Source of the DNA: Rhodobacteraceae bacterium EL53
GTDB lineage: Bacteria; Pseudomonadota; Alphaproteobacteria; Rhodobacterales; Rhodobacteraceae
DNA length: 64,000 bases
Assembly: GCA_900313015.1 (NCBI GenBank)
Contig: OMPR01000015.1
Location: 62,001-126,000 of the forward strand
Reading direction: 5' to 3'
Shown here: piece by piece, positions 44,409 through 54,463 of the stretch
Layout: every line of letters starts with the position of its first letter
Numbering within the stretch: the stretch's first letter is position 1
Notes under the pieces: model-generated
Database searches by the model: none
The model's input: the letters and a program-made list of their open reading frames with translations, nothing else
What the model was told of the DNA's origin: nothing
Position numbers and translations under genes: made by a program

Positions 44409-46961
44409 ATGCGCGACGCTGCCCCCACCACGATCTACCTCAAGGATTACACCCCATTCGGTTATGTTGTGGACAGCGTCCATCTGACATTTGATCTGGA
44501 ACCGCATTCATCACGCGTCACATCCCGGATTGCTTTCATACCAAACCCCGAAACCACGGATCGGTCGTTCTTCCTACACGGCGAACAGCTCAAGCTCATC
44601 AGCGCCAAGATTGACGGGATCGCCATATCCCCAACAGTGACGGAACAGGGTTTAACCTGTGATGTCCCCAACGCACCCTTCACGTGGGAAACCGTGGTTG
44701 AAATTGATCCGGCCAACAACACCGCGCTCGAAGGGCTATACATGTCGAACGGCATGTATTGCACCCAGTGCGAGGCCGAAGGGTTCCGCAAGATCACCTT
44801 TTACCCCGACCGTCCTGATGTGATGTCGGTCTTTACCGTGCGCATTAATGGTCCGCATCCCGTTTTACTATCGAACGGCAATCCAGTGGATGCTGGGCCC
44901 AATTGGGCCGAATGGCATGACCCTTGGCCCAAACCTGCATATCTTTTTGCACTGGTCGCCGGAGAGTTGCTGGCCCATTCCAGCACCTTCACAACCGTGT
45001 CGGGCAAACATGTCGATCTCAATCTCTATGTCCGTCCCGGTGACGAAGGGAAATGCGCCTTTGGCATGGAAGCGCTGAAAAAATCGATGATCTGGGATGA
45101 ACAGGTCTATGGCCGAGAATACGATCTGGATGTGTTCAACATCGTCGCAGTAGACGATTTCAACATGGGTGCGATGGAGAACAAGGGTCTGAACGTCTTT
45201 AACTCATCCTGTGTTCTTGCATCCCCCGAAACATCCACGGATGACAATTTCGAGCGGATCGAAGCCATCATCGCCCACGAGTATTTTCACAACTGGACCG
45301 GCAATCGCATCACCTGCCGGGACTGGTTCCAACTGTGTTTGAAGGAAGGGCTGACAGTTTTCCGCGACAGTCAATTCACCTCTGACCTCCGTTCAGCCCC
45401 GGTCAAGCGTATCCGGGATGTGATTGACCTGCGTGGACGCCAGTTTGCCGAAGACAATGGCCCGCTCTCACACCCCGTGCGTCCTGAAAGCTTTCAGGAG
45501 ATCAATAACTTTTACACTGCCACGGTTTATGAAAAAGGCGCCGAGGTTATCGGCATGCTCAAACGGTTGGTGGGCGATGCGGCTTACGCCGAAGCCGTAG
45601 ATCTGTATTTTGCCCGCCACGACGGTCAGGCCTGCACGATCGAGGACTGGCTCAAGGTCTTTGAAGACACCACAGGCCGCGATCTGACGCAATTCAAACG
45701 CTGGTACAGCCAAGCTGGCACCCCCCGCGTGAATGTGACCGAAGACTGGACCGATGGCACATATACTTTGACCTTTACCCAGAGCACACCAGCCACCCCC
45801 GGCCAGCCACACAAGGACCCGCGGGTCATCCCAATTGCCGTGGGCTTGCTTGGCTCAAACGGTGACGAAGTCCGCAAAACCGAAATGCTGGAACTGACCG
45901 AAGCAAGTCAGAGCTTTTCCTTTGACGGATTATCCAGCCGACCCACGCCCTCCATTCTGCGCGAGTTCTCAGCCCCGGTGATTCTGGAGCGCGAAAGCAC
46001 AAACGCAGAGCGCGCGTTCCTATTGGCACATGATACCGATCCCTTTAATCGCTGGGAGGCGGGCAACGCCTTAGCCAAAGACGCGCGGCTGAAGATGATC
46101 ACCAAGGGGGCCGCACCCGACTCGGATTATCTGGATGCTTTGCAAAAATTGGTGCGCGATGACGATCTAGATCCCGGTTTCCGCGCGTTGGTCTTACAGC
46201 CACCAAGCGCTTCAGACCTTGCGCAGACCCTTTTTGAAAACGACCACGCCCCCGATCCGCAAGCGATCTATGATGCGTCAGAAACGATGGCTCAAACGCT
46301 GGCCCAAACCTTGGCCGACAGTCTGCCCCGGCTTTATGCGGCAACCACTGTCGAGGGCCCCTATCAGCCAGATGCGGTTGGGGCGAGCAATCGCATGCTA
46401 AACTTCCGCATGTTGGCGCTGTTGTCCCGCTTGGACGGTGGCGATCAAGCCGCCCAACAATTCGCCAGCGCCGATAACATGACCCTGCAATATGCTGCGC
46501 TTGTCTGCTTGCTTTCCATTGATAAAGGCGCCGAGCAAAATCAGGCGTTCTTTGACCAATGGAAAGACGACCGTTTGGTCATGGATAAATGGTTTGCCGC
46601 GCAGGTCGCCTTTGCAACGCCTGAAAAGACGGCCGCAATCGCAGCCACGCTGACCCAGCACCCGCTGTTTGATATGAAGAACCCGAACCGGTTCCGTGCT
46701 GTCATGGGCGCCCTAGCGATGAACCATGCAGGTTTCCATCACATCAGTGGTGACGCCTATTCCCTTTTGGCCGACTGGCTGATCAAACTCGACCCCCTGA
46801 ATCCCCAAACAACGGCTCGCATGTGTTCCGCCTTTCAAACATGGAAACGGTATGACGCGGATCGTCAGGCTCTAATCAAGATACAGTTGGATCGGATCGC
46901 AGCGACACCTGACCTGTCACGCGACACAACTGAAATGATCACTCGCATCCGGGAGGCATGA
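44409..46961 (+). CDS. pepN: Aminopeptidase N
   Basis: The 850-residue M1 zinc aminopeptidase removes N-terminal residues from peptides in the cytoplasm. It has the substrate-anchoring GAMEN motif (residues 254-258) and the zinc motif HEYFHNWTGNR (His290, Glu291, His294) with the third ligand Glu in LKEGLTVFRD. The C-terminal half is the helical ERAP1-like domain of the E. coli-type enzyme (DTDPFNRWEAGNALAKD...NPNRFRAVMGALAMNHAGFH). The SDR gene downstream starts 4 nt after its stop. Confidence 0.96.
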   Translation: MRDAAPTTIYLKDYTPFGYVVDSVHLTFDLEPHSSRVTSRIAFIPNPETTDRSFFLHGEQLKLISAKIDGIAISPTVTEQGLTCDVPNAPFTWETVVEIDPANNTALEGLYMSNGMYCTQCEAEGFRKITFYPDRPDVMSVFTVRINGPHPVLLSNGNPVDAGPNWAEWHDPWPKPAYLFALVAGELLAHSSTFTTVSGKHVDLNLYVRPGDEGKCAFGMEALKKSMIWDEQVYGREYDLDVFNIVAVDDFNMGAMENKGLNVFNSSCVLASPETSTDDNFERIEAIIAHEYFHNWTGNRITCRDWFQLCLKEGLTVFRDSQFTSDLRSAPVKRIRDVIDLRGRQFAEDNGPLSHPVRPESFQEINNFYTATVYEKGAEVIGMLKRLVGDAAYAEAVDLYFARHDGQACTIEDWLKVFEDTTGRDLTQFKRWYSQAGTPRVNVTEDWTDGTYTLTFTQSTPATPGQPHKDPRVIPIAVGLLGSNGDEVRKTEMLELTEASQSFSFDGLSSRPTPSILREFSAPVILERESTNAERAFLLAHDTDPFNRWEAGNALAKDARLKMITKGAAPDSDYLDALQKLVRDDDLDPGFRALVLQPPSASDLAQTLFENDHAPDPQAIYDASETMAQTLAQTLADSLPRLYAATTVEGPYQPDAVGASNRMLNFRMLALLSRLDGGDQAAQQFASADNMTLQYAALVCLLSIDKGAEQNQAFFDQWKDDRLVMDKWFAAQVAFATPEKTAAIAATLTQHPLFDMKNPNRFRAVMGALAMNHAGFHHISGDAYSLLADWLIKLDPLNPQTTARMCSAFQTWKRYDADRQALIKIQLDRIAATPDLSRDTTEMITRIREA

Positions 46962-46965
46962 GAGC

Positions 46966-47706
46966 ATGCGTAAAAACCTCCTTGTGACGGGGGCCAGCGC
47001 GGGTATCGGCGCGGCCGCAGCCCGACTGGCTGCCGAGAACGGCTATGACATCGCCCTGAACTACCTGAGTGATCATGACGGCGCCAAAGCGACGGCCCAA
47101 GCCGCCAAAGACGCCGGGGCGCAGGTTGTGCTGTGTCAGGGTGATGTTGCGTCTCCTGAAGGGATTGCTCAAATCTTTGCCCAAATTGATGCGCATTTCC
47201 CCAGACTTGATGCGTTGGTGAACAATGCCGGTATTGTCGATGTTGCAGTGCCGGTGACAGATTTCACGCATGAACGCTTACGAAGAATGTTCGATATCAA
47301 CGTAATTGGGGCAATGCTGGTTGCCAAAGAAACAGTGCGGCGTATGTTGGCCCACGGCCAAGGGGGGGCAGTCGTCAATATATCCTCTGTCGCAGCGCGG
47401 CTTGGTTCGGCCAATCAATATGTCGATTATGCCGCCAGCAAAGCCGCGATAGATGCGTTTACCAAAGGTCTAGCAGACGAAGTCGCAACCCAGAACATTC
47501 GGGTGAATGCAGTGCGTCCCGGCCTGATCAAAACCGAAATCCACGCCAAGGGCGGCCAACCGGGACGCGCAGAGCGTCTTGCTCCAAACGTCCCGATGCA
47601 ACGCACTGGAACCCCAATCGAGATAGCCGAAGCTGTGCTCTACCTGCTGTCAGATCAGGCATCTTATGTTACCGGCACGACTTTGGATGTCTCGGGCGGC
47701 AGATGA
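46966..47706 (+). CDS. Short-chain dehydrogenase/reductase (FabG-like)
   Basis: The 246-residue classical SDR has TGASAGIGAAAARLA, NNAG in ALVNNAGIVD, catalytic Ser in INISSVAARLGS, Tyr-Lys in YVDYAASKAAID and the C-terminal GTTLDVSGGR. Substrate cannot be inferred; 3-oxoacyl or sugar reductases are closest in style. GGGAGG lies ten nt upstream. The next gene overlaps its stop (ATGA), so pepN, this gene and the membrane protein form one transcript. Confidence 0.87.
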   Translation: MRKNLLVTGASAGIGAAAARLAAENGYDIALNYLSDHDGAKATAQAAKDAGAQVVLCQGDVASPEGIAQIFAQIDAHFPRLDALVNNAGIVDVAVPVTDFTHERLRRMFDINVIGAMLVAKETVRRMLAHGQGGAVVNISSVAARLGSANQYVDYAASKAAIDAFTKGLADEVATQNIRVNAVRPGLIKTEIHAKGGQPGRAERLAPNVPMQRTGTPIEIAEAVLYLLSDQASYVTGTTLDVSGGR

Positions 47707-48134
47707 GCGACTCGTTTGATTTCACTCGCCACAATCGCAATCCCAGAACGGTAACAATCCTGATCTGCATCTATGCGGCGTTGATCGGAGCCGTGATCCT
47801 GATTGATGCAGCGTGGTGGTTGATGGCGGTACTGGGCCTGTTCACGCTGCCCGCCCTGTGGGATCTTTACGCTGACACAAGCGCCGGGCTGTCCATAACA
47901 GAACACAAGCTAGAGTGGTTTACCGGCAAGCGGTCGGCAGATCTCGACCTCGATAAAATTGATCACATGCGGTTTGACACTCGCATGGATATGTCTGTGC
48001 GGGTGACTGCGGTTCTACACTCCGGAGAGAAAGTGCGCCTGCCTTACGAGGCCCTGCCCCCCCACCGCAGACTAGAGACAGAATTTCAGAACCGGGACCT
48101 GCGTGTCATCCGGCATCATTTCGCTCTTTTTTAG
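47703..48134 (+). CDS. Small membrane protein of unknown function
   Basis: The 143-residue protein has two adjacent membrane helices (TVTILICIYAALIGAVILIDAAWWLMAVLGLFTLPALW) followed by a cytoplasmic or periplasmic beta-rich domain (LSITEHKLEWFTGKRSADLDLDKIDHMRFDTRMDMSVRVTAVLHSG) with a PH-like pattern seen in other small bacterial two-helix proteins. No family is confidently recognised. Start overlaps the SDR stop by 4 nt. Confidence 0.7.
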   Translation: MSDSFDFTRHNRNPRTVTILICIYAALIGAVILIDAAWWLMAVLGLFTLPALWDLYADTSAGLSITEHKLEWFTGKRSADLDLDKIDHMRFDTRMDMSVRVTAVLHSGEKVRLPYEALPPHRRLETEFQNRDLRVIRHHFALF

Positions 48135-48393
48135 CCCATTGTTCACCATTCAGGCGTTTGGCCCGAGGTTTCCACAAAAGGTGCAGCGAAACACCTCAAC
48201 AGGGCCATGATTGTGCCTCAAATCGCCATCACATTCAGCAGTGTATTAATTGTTCCGCTGACTTGGATTTGTGATGTTAAACCGCTCTCGCCTGACACTT
48301 CGAAACCTGCCAATTTTGACCTCTTTTTTGCCAAAGCGGTTTCGCACGTCTGCTGTCCCAGCGCTCCCGCGCCCAACGTTTCTGCGTCCAGAA

Positions 48394-48409
48394 GAACACT
48401 TGAGTGTTC
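48394..48409. repeat. Inverted repeat at the start of an unknown gene
   Basis: GAACACT-TG-AGTGTTC is a perfect 7-2-7 inverted repeat 6 nt before the chosen ATG at 48415. It could be an operator, or a hairpin that would hide the start. Confidence 0.35.
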
Positions 48410-48414
48410 CCATC

Positions 48415-49542
48415 ATGGATCACACGCAAGAAGAAGCAGCCTGTGCAGATGCCCGGAACCGGGGCCAATTTTTGGCCCGCCAAGACCGGTGGAAGGACCT
48501 CTCAGCAGAGCTGCGTGCTGCTGACAAAGCGCGCGCAACAACTCCGAACGGCATGCCCATCGCTGAATTGCTAAGCTTCGGGGCGAGACTGGATGTTGTC
48601 AGCGCAATGGAACACGCCCTTTCGGACTGTGTCTCGACTGAAACTGGCCCTATGGCCGACGGTATCTTAGGGTTCGAAGAAATCCTGAACGAATATCGCC
48701 ATGATCCAGCCATTGCGCTGGTCATGGCCCAAACCCATATCGACGTAGCTTGGGCATGGCGTGGCACAGGGTGGGACACAATTGTGCCGCAGCTGAACCG
48801 ACAACGCTGTGCAGCTCATTTTGACCGAGCCAAGCAGATTTTGGAACCGTTCTGCGGAATTGAACTTGATAGCCCCGCTTTAGCCGCTACCCGATGTGCG
48901 CTTTTGGCTGGACGCCGCAATCCTAAGGCCCGCGTTGCTGACGATTACGAAGACCTTATCGATCTGGCCCCGCACAACCACCGTCATATGCGCGCCTTGG
49001 GCAACCACCTGTTGCCCCGCTGGTTCGGCTCCTATGCAGAGTTGGAGTTGGAGGCCCGCCGGACCGCCGCCCGTACCCAAGATATCTGGGGGGCCGGTGG
49101 CTACACCTGGGTATGTTTTGATGCGATTGCGACCGACGAAGAAGCCTGTGCGCGTGTTGACGTTGATTTCTTTATCGATGGGCTACGTGATATCCTGCAA
49201 GCCCGGCCACAGCAGGAGATGGTCAATTTGCTAGCCTCTTATTGTGCGGTTGCCTTGCGAAATGGGCAAGGTCTGCACGAAGAAGCCGATCTGGCGCGTG
49301 GCCAGATTTGTGATGCTGCAGACTGGTTGATCCGGGATCACCTGACTGAGGTTCATCCGCTGATTTGGGCGCACGCAACAGACGGGTTTGACAATAACGC
49401 CCCGGTCACATCAATCAGCAGGTTTGCTGCGCGTGGTCGTGCAGATGCGCTTCATGCAATTTCAAACCTGTTTCGAGACGAAATAAGTCGGGGGCAGCGG
49501 ATAACTTTCACCGCACAAGGCCCGCAGATGGACCCAATTTAA
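48415..49542 (+). CDS. Protein of unknown function, 375 residues
   Basis: The protein is soluble, helical and rich in Ala, Asp, Arg and Trp. Conspicuous segments are ALVMAQTHIDVAWAWRGTGWD, DYEDLIDLAPHNHRHMRALGNHLLPRWFGSYAELELEARRTAART and GAGGYTWVCFDA. The helical repeat-like build could be TPR-related, but I do not recognise the family. The frame is open from GTG 48271, but the extra 48 residues are Leu/Pro/Arg-rich and unlike protein, so I use ATG 48415 although no clear ribosome binding site precedes it. An inverted repeat lies just before this ATG. No neighbour suggests a function. Confidence 0.65.
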   Translation: MDHTQEEAACADARNRGQFLARQDRWKDLSAELRAADKARATTPNGMPIAELLSFGARLDVVSAMEHALSDCVSTETGPMADGILGFEEILNEYRHDPAIALVMAQTHIDVAWAWRGTGWDTIVPQLNRQRCAAHFDRAKQILEPFCGIELDSPALAATRCALLAGRRNPKARVADDYEDLIDLAPHNHRHMRALGNHLLPRWFGSYAELELEARRTAARTQDIWGAGGYTWVCFDAIATDEEACARVDVDFFIDGLRDILQARPQQEMVNLLASYCAVALRNGQGLHEEADLARGQICDAADWLIRDHLTEVHPLIWAHATDGFDNNAPVTSISRFAARGRADALHAISNLFRDEISRGQRITFTAQGPQMDPI

Positions 49543-49661
49543 CCTCTATCGGGCCAACCATGCCGCTTAAGATCGCCCGACTCTGGGCGTATTGCCCTCT
49601 TGCCCCCTCTGCCGACCTCGCCTAGAACCCGAAGCGATATCCTGAGGACAAGAGGCGACCC

Positions 49662-51173
49662 ATGCTGGACCTGACCTACGAAACGCCAAAAATCAAAACC
49701 ATTGCCGGAGCCAAGCACGATTGGGAACTGGTGATCGGTATGGAAGTGCACGCGCAGGTCAGCTCGAATGCGAAACTGTTTTCCGGGGCGTCCACGAAAT
49801 TTGGTGCTGAGCCGAATTCGAATGTGGCATTTGTGGATGCAGCGATGCCGGGCATGTTGCCGGTGATCAACGAATACTGCGTTGAGCAAGCGGTCCGCAC
49901 AGGATTGGGCCTGAAGGCCGAAATCAACCTGAATTCCGCCTTTGACCGCAAGAACTATTTCTACCCCGACTTGCCGCAAGGCTATCAAATATCACAACTT
50001 TATCATCCCATCGTAGGCGAAGGCGAAGTGTTGGTTGAGATGGGCGATGGCACCGCGCGTCTGGTGGGTGTGGAGCGCATTCACATGGAACAGGACGCTG
50101 GTAAGTCGATTCACGACATGGATCCGAACATGTCTTTCGTGGACCTGAACCGGACCGGTGTGTGCTTGATGGAGATCGTCTCGCGCCCGGATATCCGTGG
50201 TCCTGAAGAAGCGGCGGCCTATATCGCCAAGATCCGTCAGATCCTGCGCTACCTTGGGACCTGCGATGGCAACATGCAGAACGGCAACTTGCGCGCGGAC
50301 GTGAACGTGTCGATCTGTCGTCCGGGTCAGTACGAGAAGTATCAGGAAGCAAACGATTTTTCCCATCTGGGAACCCGTTGCGAGATCAAGAACATGAACT
50401 CGATGCGGTTCATTCAGCAAGCGATCGACGTCGAAGCGCGTCGTCAGATTGCGATTGTTGAAGGCGGTGGAACTGTGGATCAGGAGACCCGCCTGTACGA
50501 TCCGGACAAGGGTGAAACGCGGTCAATGCGATCCAAGGAAGAAGCACACGATTACCGCTATTTTCCTGACCCCGATCTGCTGCCTCTGGAGATTGAACAG
50601 GCGTGGGTTGATGATATTGCAGCGAATTTGCCCGAGCTTCCAGATGCCAAAAAAGCGCGTTTTATCAACGACTTCAAGCTGAGCGACTATGACGCTTCGG
50701 TGCTGACCGCCGATGTGGAATCTGCGGATTATTTCGAAGCTGTGGCCAAAGGGCGCGACGGGAAACTGGCGGCGAACTGGGTTATCAACGAGCTGTTTGG
50801 CCGTCTGAAAAAAGAAGATCATGATATCACCGACAGCCCGGTTTCCCCGGCGCAGTTGGGTGGCATTATTGAGCTGATTTCGGCGGATACAATCTCGGGC
50901 AAAATCGCCAAGGATCTGTTTGAAATCGTCTACACCGAAGGCGGCGATCCTGCTGATATCGTTGAGAAACGTGGCATGAAGCAGGTCACGGACACCGGCG
51001 CGATTGAGGCGGCTCTGGACGAGATCATTGCTGCCAATCCGGCGCAGGTCGAAAAAGCCAAAGAGAACCCAAAACTGGCGGGTTGGTTCGTCGGTCAGGT
51101 GATGAAAGCCACGGGTGGCAAGGCCAATCCAAAGGCCGTCAACCAGCTGGTTGCGCAGAAGCTGGCGCAGTAA
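49662..51173 (+). CDS. gatB: Aspartyl/glutamyl-tRNA amidotransferase subunit B
   Basis: The 503-residue subunit of GatCAB, with the GatA amidase and GatC, converts Glu-tRNA(Gln) or Asp-tRNA(Asn) to the amide form. The N-terminal kinase-like domain shows [43 protein letters not shown], and [10 protein letters not shown]. The middle has [35 protein letters not shown] and [16 protein letters not shown]. The C-terminal helical YqeY-like tail ends [15 protein letters not shown]. gatA and gatC are not in the window. It is followed by the palindrome-rich region. Confidence 0.96.
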   Translation: MLDLTYETPKIKTIAGAKHDWELVIGMEVHAQVSSNAKLFSGASTKFGAEPNSNVAFVDAAMPGMLPVINEYCVEQAVRTGLGLKAEINLNSAFDRKNYFYPDLPQGYQISQLYHPIVGEGEVLVEMGDGTARLVGVERIHMEQDAGKSIHDMDPNMSFVDLNRTGVCLMEIVSRPDIRGPEEAAAYIAKIRQILRYLGTCDGNMQNGNLRADVNVSICRPGQYEKYQEANDFSHLGTRCEIKNMNSMRFIQQAIDVEARRQIAIVEGGGTVDQETRLYDPDKGETRSMRSKEEAHDYRYFPDPDLLPLEIEQAWVDDIAANLPELPDAKKARFINDFKLSDYDASVLTADVESADYFEAVAKGRDGKLAANWVINELFGRLKKEDHDITDSPVSPAQLGGIIELISADTISGKIAKDLFEIVYTEGGDPADIVEKRGMKQVTDTGAIEAALDEIIAANPAQVEKAKENPKLAGWFVGQVMKATGGKANPKAVNQLVAQKLAQ

Positions 51174-51480
51174 ATTGTAGGAAATGTGGGCTGTTTCGTA
51201 CGAAATGGCCCGCTCTCCGCACGTCAAAAACACCCCAAAAGATTACTGTTTGTAGGATTACCCCCTGATTTCGTACGAAATCAGTTTCCAAAAGGTTGCG
51301 TACGTTGCTGTGAGGCACTGATTTTGGGTCTTGGCGCCAAAATCGTGCACTCCCCCCCGAAACACGCCACTGAAAAGATCCGTCGAACCGGATCTATCTT
51401 ACCGAGCCTTCTTGCGAACAATTCTCGCTATAGTAGAGTTTCCCAAAGTGTTTGGTTTTCTTTCTAGTTGAAGGTTTGCA
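51174..51480. other. Intergenic region with three CGTACG-centred sites
   Basis: No gene is seen between gatB and the peptidase gene. It holds TTTCGTACGAAA at 51194-51205, a perfect 20-bp palindrome at 51265-51284 (half-site CTGATTTCGT), and a third CGTACG core at 51299-51304. The first also sits in an imperfect GGGC/GCCC-flanked hairpin that could end gatB transcription. Confidence 0.7.
51265..51284. promoter_or_regulatory. 20-bp perfect palindrome, putative operator
   Basis: The half-site CTGATTTCGT is perfectly mirrored. Core TTTCGTACGAAA recurs 71 bp upstream. It lies 197 bp before the peptidase start. Shape and repetition fit a dimeric repressor site; the regulator is unknown. Confidence 0.5.
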
Positions 51481-53445
51481 GTGTTTAAAAAATTACTAAT
51501 CGGTCTTTCGGCGGTTGCCACGGTTGCTGCAGGTACCGGCCTGTATCTGACCCGTGATACAGGCCCCACTCACCCCGTTTTGAAAGCCAGCGCTCTGCCG
51601 CCGCTGATCCCGACGCGGGCGTTTTACGCAGATCCGCGCTCGGCCTTTGGGTACGTCGCATCAAGCGATGGGTCGTTGGTAGCGTTTCAGCAGGCCAGCA
51701 TTTTCCGGCGCAGCATCACCGTGCAAGAGGTTGCCACGAAAAAGACCATCGCTGAGTTCCCGGGTGATCTGTCGGGATATCGTTGGCACCCAACCAAACA
51801 TTTGTTGCGGTTCATCCACAAAGGCAACGAATGGGAGGCCGACCCAAAATCGCCAGAGCCTGAGAACTGGACCCGCACCAGCCCTATATCGCTGTCGGGG
51901 TGGTGGATAAAACAGGGCTACCCAACAGACGACACGCTGCCGGCTCTGGTTTTGGGGAAACGGAACAACCGCGAACACCCGCATTTGTGGCATGTCTCGC
52001 AGGATGGGGTCACAGCGGAAATCATCACGAAGGGAACCTCAAAAACACAAAGCTGGCTCTTAGATGAAAATGACACCCCACTTTTGCGCATAGACAGCTT
52101 GGATACGGCCACCCTCCGGTTGGTGCGATCCACGGAGAACGGTTGGGAAAAGCTGATCGACATCCATATCAATGACACTTTCCAACCGGTGTCCAACGTG
52201 CGGGCGGATGGGACGGTTCTGGTTCGATCCTCGCGCGGACGGGACAAGGTGGCGCTGGTGTCGTTTGACACAAAAACGGCAGAAGAAACTGTTCTGATCG
52301 AAAACCCGGATGAGGATGTTGGGGGAACCACCGCGCTGACCTATGCTCGGGAGCCTGACTTCATTCGAATGGGAACCAATACCCATGAGAAGGTTGCGCT
52401 GACCGAGCGCGGACAGGTGTTTTTGGATATTCTGGCTGAATTTCCGCAGCCTGTTTCATTGGGTGCGACAGCAACGACCGCTTCGGGGCGATACGTCACC
52501 CAAGCGATATCGCCGCAGAGCAAATCCTTTGTCTATCTGCTGATTGATCTGCATGAAAAGAGGTATGAGGTGCTGGGCGAATATCACTTTCGCCGATTCA
52601 AGGATCATTTGGTTCAGCCAGAGGTGCTGACGTTCACAGCACGCGATGGTTTGAAAATCCCAGCTGTTTTGAGCATGCCCAAGGATGTGGCTGGCCCGAT
52701 CCCGTTTATCGTTTTCATTCATGGGGGCCCTGCCGGTCAGGTTGGACCTGACTATGGGCATGGCACCCAGTTTCTGGTGAACCGGGGGTATGGTGTTTTG
52801 TCGGTCAACTTTCGCGGCTCAATCGGATTTGGCAAGGAATTTCAAGCCAAAGGGTATCGAGAATTCGGGCGCGCGATGCAGGATGATATTGCTGACGCGG
52901 CCCTATGGCTGGTGGATCAGGGGATGGCCGATACTGATGCCTTGGTCGCGATGGGCATGAGTTACGGCGGTTATTCTGCCGCGCTGGCAATGACCCGCGA
53001 CCCCGGTCTGTTTGATGCGGCGATTGTTGAGTTCCCAATGTTGGATGCAGAGTTTCAAACCAAACATCACCCCGGGTTCTGGAACAACTCTCTGGAGACC
53101 TGGACACGGTATTTCGGGGACATTGATGTGCCCGAGGATGTAGACAAGATGCAAAGGTTTTCGCCATCAGATCGTATTGCACGGCTCCACGGGCCAATAT
53201 TGGTTTTGGGCGGTCAGAAAGATCAGATCACTGCGGTTCAGCAAGTGCGGAATTTCGAAACCGACGCACATATGGCGGGCAAGGATGTGCAGGTGCATTA
53301 TTTCCCCAATGCAGGGCATGGCGTGCGCCATTGGCGGGACAAACTGCGCCAAGCCCGGCTGCGCGAAGATTTTTTGGCCAAGACCGTTGGCGGGCGATCT
53401 GGTGGCTATGAATTTGTTGAAGACGCGCCCGATTTCATCGACTGA
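51481..53445 (+). CDS. Exported S9 prolyl-oligopeptidase-family peptidase
   Basis: The 654-residue protein has an N-terminal signal or anchor (MFKKLLIGLSAVATVAAGTGLYL), a beta-propeller-like region (about 45-380) and a C-terminal alpha/beta hydrolase peptidase domain. The catalytic Ser is in MGMSYGGYSAAL, Asp in LGGQKDQIT and His in NAGHGVRHW; the oxyanion area is FIHGGPAGQVGPDY. This resembles dipeptidyl/acyl-peptidases of family S9C that cleave short peptides, probably in the periplasm. Translation starts at GTG 51481 with GAAGG seven nt upstream. Confidence 0.9.
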   Translation: MFKKLLIGLSAVATVAAGTGLYLTRDTGPTHPVLKASALPPLIPTRAFYADPRSAFGYVASSDGSLVAFQQASIFRRSITVQEVATKKTIAEFPGDLSGYRWHPTKHLLRFIHKGNEWEADPKSPEPENWTRTSPISLSGWWIKQGYPTDDTLPALVLGKRNNREHPHLWHVSQDGVTAEIITKGTSKTQSWLLDENDTPLLRIDSLDTATLRLVRSTENGWEKLIDIHINDTFQPVSNVRADGTVLVRSSRGRDKVALVSFDTKTAEETVLIENPDEDVGGTTALTYAREPDFIRMGTNTHEKVALTERGQVFLDILAEFPQPVSLGATATTASGRYVTQAISPQSKSFVYLLIDLHEKRYEVLGEYHFRRFKDHLVQPEVLTFTARDGLKIPAVLSMPKDVAGPIPFIVFIHGGPAGQVGPDYGHGTQFLVNRGYGVLSVNFRGSIGFGKEFQAKGYREFGRAMQDDIADAALWLVDQGMADTDALVAMGMSYGGYSAALAMTRDPGLFDAAIVEFPMLDAEFQTKHHPGFWNNSLETWTRYFGDIDVPEDVDKMQRFSPSDRIARLHGPILVLGGQKDQITAVQQVRNFETDAHMAGKDVQVHYFPNAGHGVRHWRDKLRQARLREDFLAKTVGGRSGGYEFVEDAPDFID

Positions 53446-53577
53446 TGCCTCAGCGGCGCTGTGATGTTGCGATTTGGGGGCATACCGGCGCTCAGGTGGG
53501 GCGTTGGGGTGGTGAAACCTTGACGCCTCGTGCACATCCGCTACACCTGCCCATCACAGTGCGTTCGGAGGGCGATA

Positions 53578-54090
53578 ATGCCGCGTTATGAATACAAAGT
53601 CTTACCGGCCCCGCCTAAGGGGACCAAAGCCAAGGGTATCAAAACCCCCGAAGGACGGTTTGCTTTGTCCATCGAACAACTGCTCAATCAGATGGGCGCG
53701 TCAGGCTGGGAATATCAGCGGGCTGAATTGTTGCCGAGCGATGAACGCTCTGGTCTGACCGGCACGACGGTGAATTGGCGCAATGTCTTGGTGTTTCGTC
53801 GGACGCTTGATTCGGTTTCTGTGCCCATCGATGAAGTGCAGGACGACGCGAGCCCACAGGAAGATGACGAACCGGCGCCCACGCCTGAGCCCCCCCTCGC
53901 CCCGATTTCACAGCCTGTCGAAGATCCGCCGCTGACCAGTGAGCAAAGCAAAGACGCGGTTGAGGCGATGCAAGAGGACGAAAGCGAGACCAAGCCGGTT
54001 CTGAGCGCCGCGCTGAAAACCCGCGCCGAACAGGTGAGCCCCAAGCCGCCCGTGATCGAGAAAGACGGCGAAGAGTCCGACCGGTCCTAG
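53578..54090 (+). CDS. DUF4177-type protein with acidic C-terminal extension
   Basis: The 170-residue protein starts with a DUF4177-like small domain (RYEYKVLPAPPKGTKAKGIKTPEGRFALSIEQLLNQMGASGWEYQRAELLPSD...NVLVFRR). Then follow about 95 residues of low-complexity acidic and Pro-rich sequence (EDDEPAPTPEPPLAPISQPVEDPP), probably disordered. Function unknown. GGAGG seven nt before ATG 53578 sets the start; the frame is open further upstream. Its stop overlaps that of the convergent bolA: both stops use a shared CTAG. Confidence 0.8.
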   Translation: MPRYEYKVLPAPPKGTKAKGIKTPEGRFALSIEQLLNQMGASGWEYQRAELLPSDERSGLTGTTVNWRNVLVFRRTLDSVSVPIDEVQDDASPQEDDEPAPTPEPPLAPISQPVEDPPLTSEQSKDAVEAMQEDESETKPVLSAALKTRAEQVSPKPPVIEKDGEESDRS

Positions 54091-54341
54091 GTGTCTAAAT
54101 CCAGCGCAAGGGCATGAATGCGGGGCACAATATCGCCCAGCGCCTTGTGAACGGCACGGTGGCGTTGCACGCGGGATTGGCCCTCAAAGGCGTGTGAGCG
54201 AATGCGCACGTTGAAATGTGTTTCGCCCCCTTCACGGTGGCCGGCGTGTCCGCGGTGGCTTTCGCTGTCGTCTTCGACATCCAATTCACGGGGATCAAAC
54301 GCAGCCTGCAGTTTTGCGCGCATTTCGTCGGTTATGCTCAT
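54087..54341 (-). CDS. BolA family protein
   Basis: The 84-residue protein has the BolA fold pattern: MRAKLQAAFDPRELDVEDDSESHRGHAGH, then ETHFNVRIRSHAFEGQSRVQRHRAVHKALGDIVPRIHALALD. The conserved His in the RVQRHRAVH segment is the residue that helps bind a 2Fe-2S cluster with monothiol glutaredoxins. ATG 54341 has AAGG eight nt upstream. It is divergent from the J-domain gene, a common arrangement in alphaproteobacteria. Confidence 0.88.
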   Translation of the reverse strand: MSITDEMRAKLQAAFDPRELDVEDDSESHRGHAGHREGGETHFNVRIRSHAFEGQSRVQRHRAVHKALGDIVPRIHALALDLDT

Positions 54342-54463
54342 AGGGGGTGCCTTCATTTTTTCGCCGACGAAGAAATATATTCGCCGTGCCCTCTTCTATC
54401 TTCTGCCACATAGATTAGACTGTCTCCTCCGAGTCGAGAAGTAGTATCCATAAGGTGCCTGTT

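Noticed and set aside
54087-54090. Shared CTAG giving the stop codons of both convergent genes
   Set aside because: Neat but common in tightly packed genomes; no functional meaning claimed.
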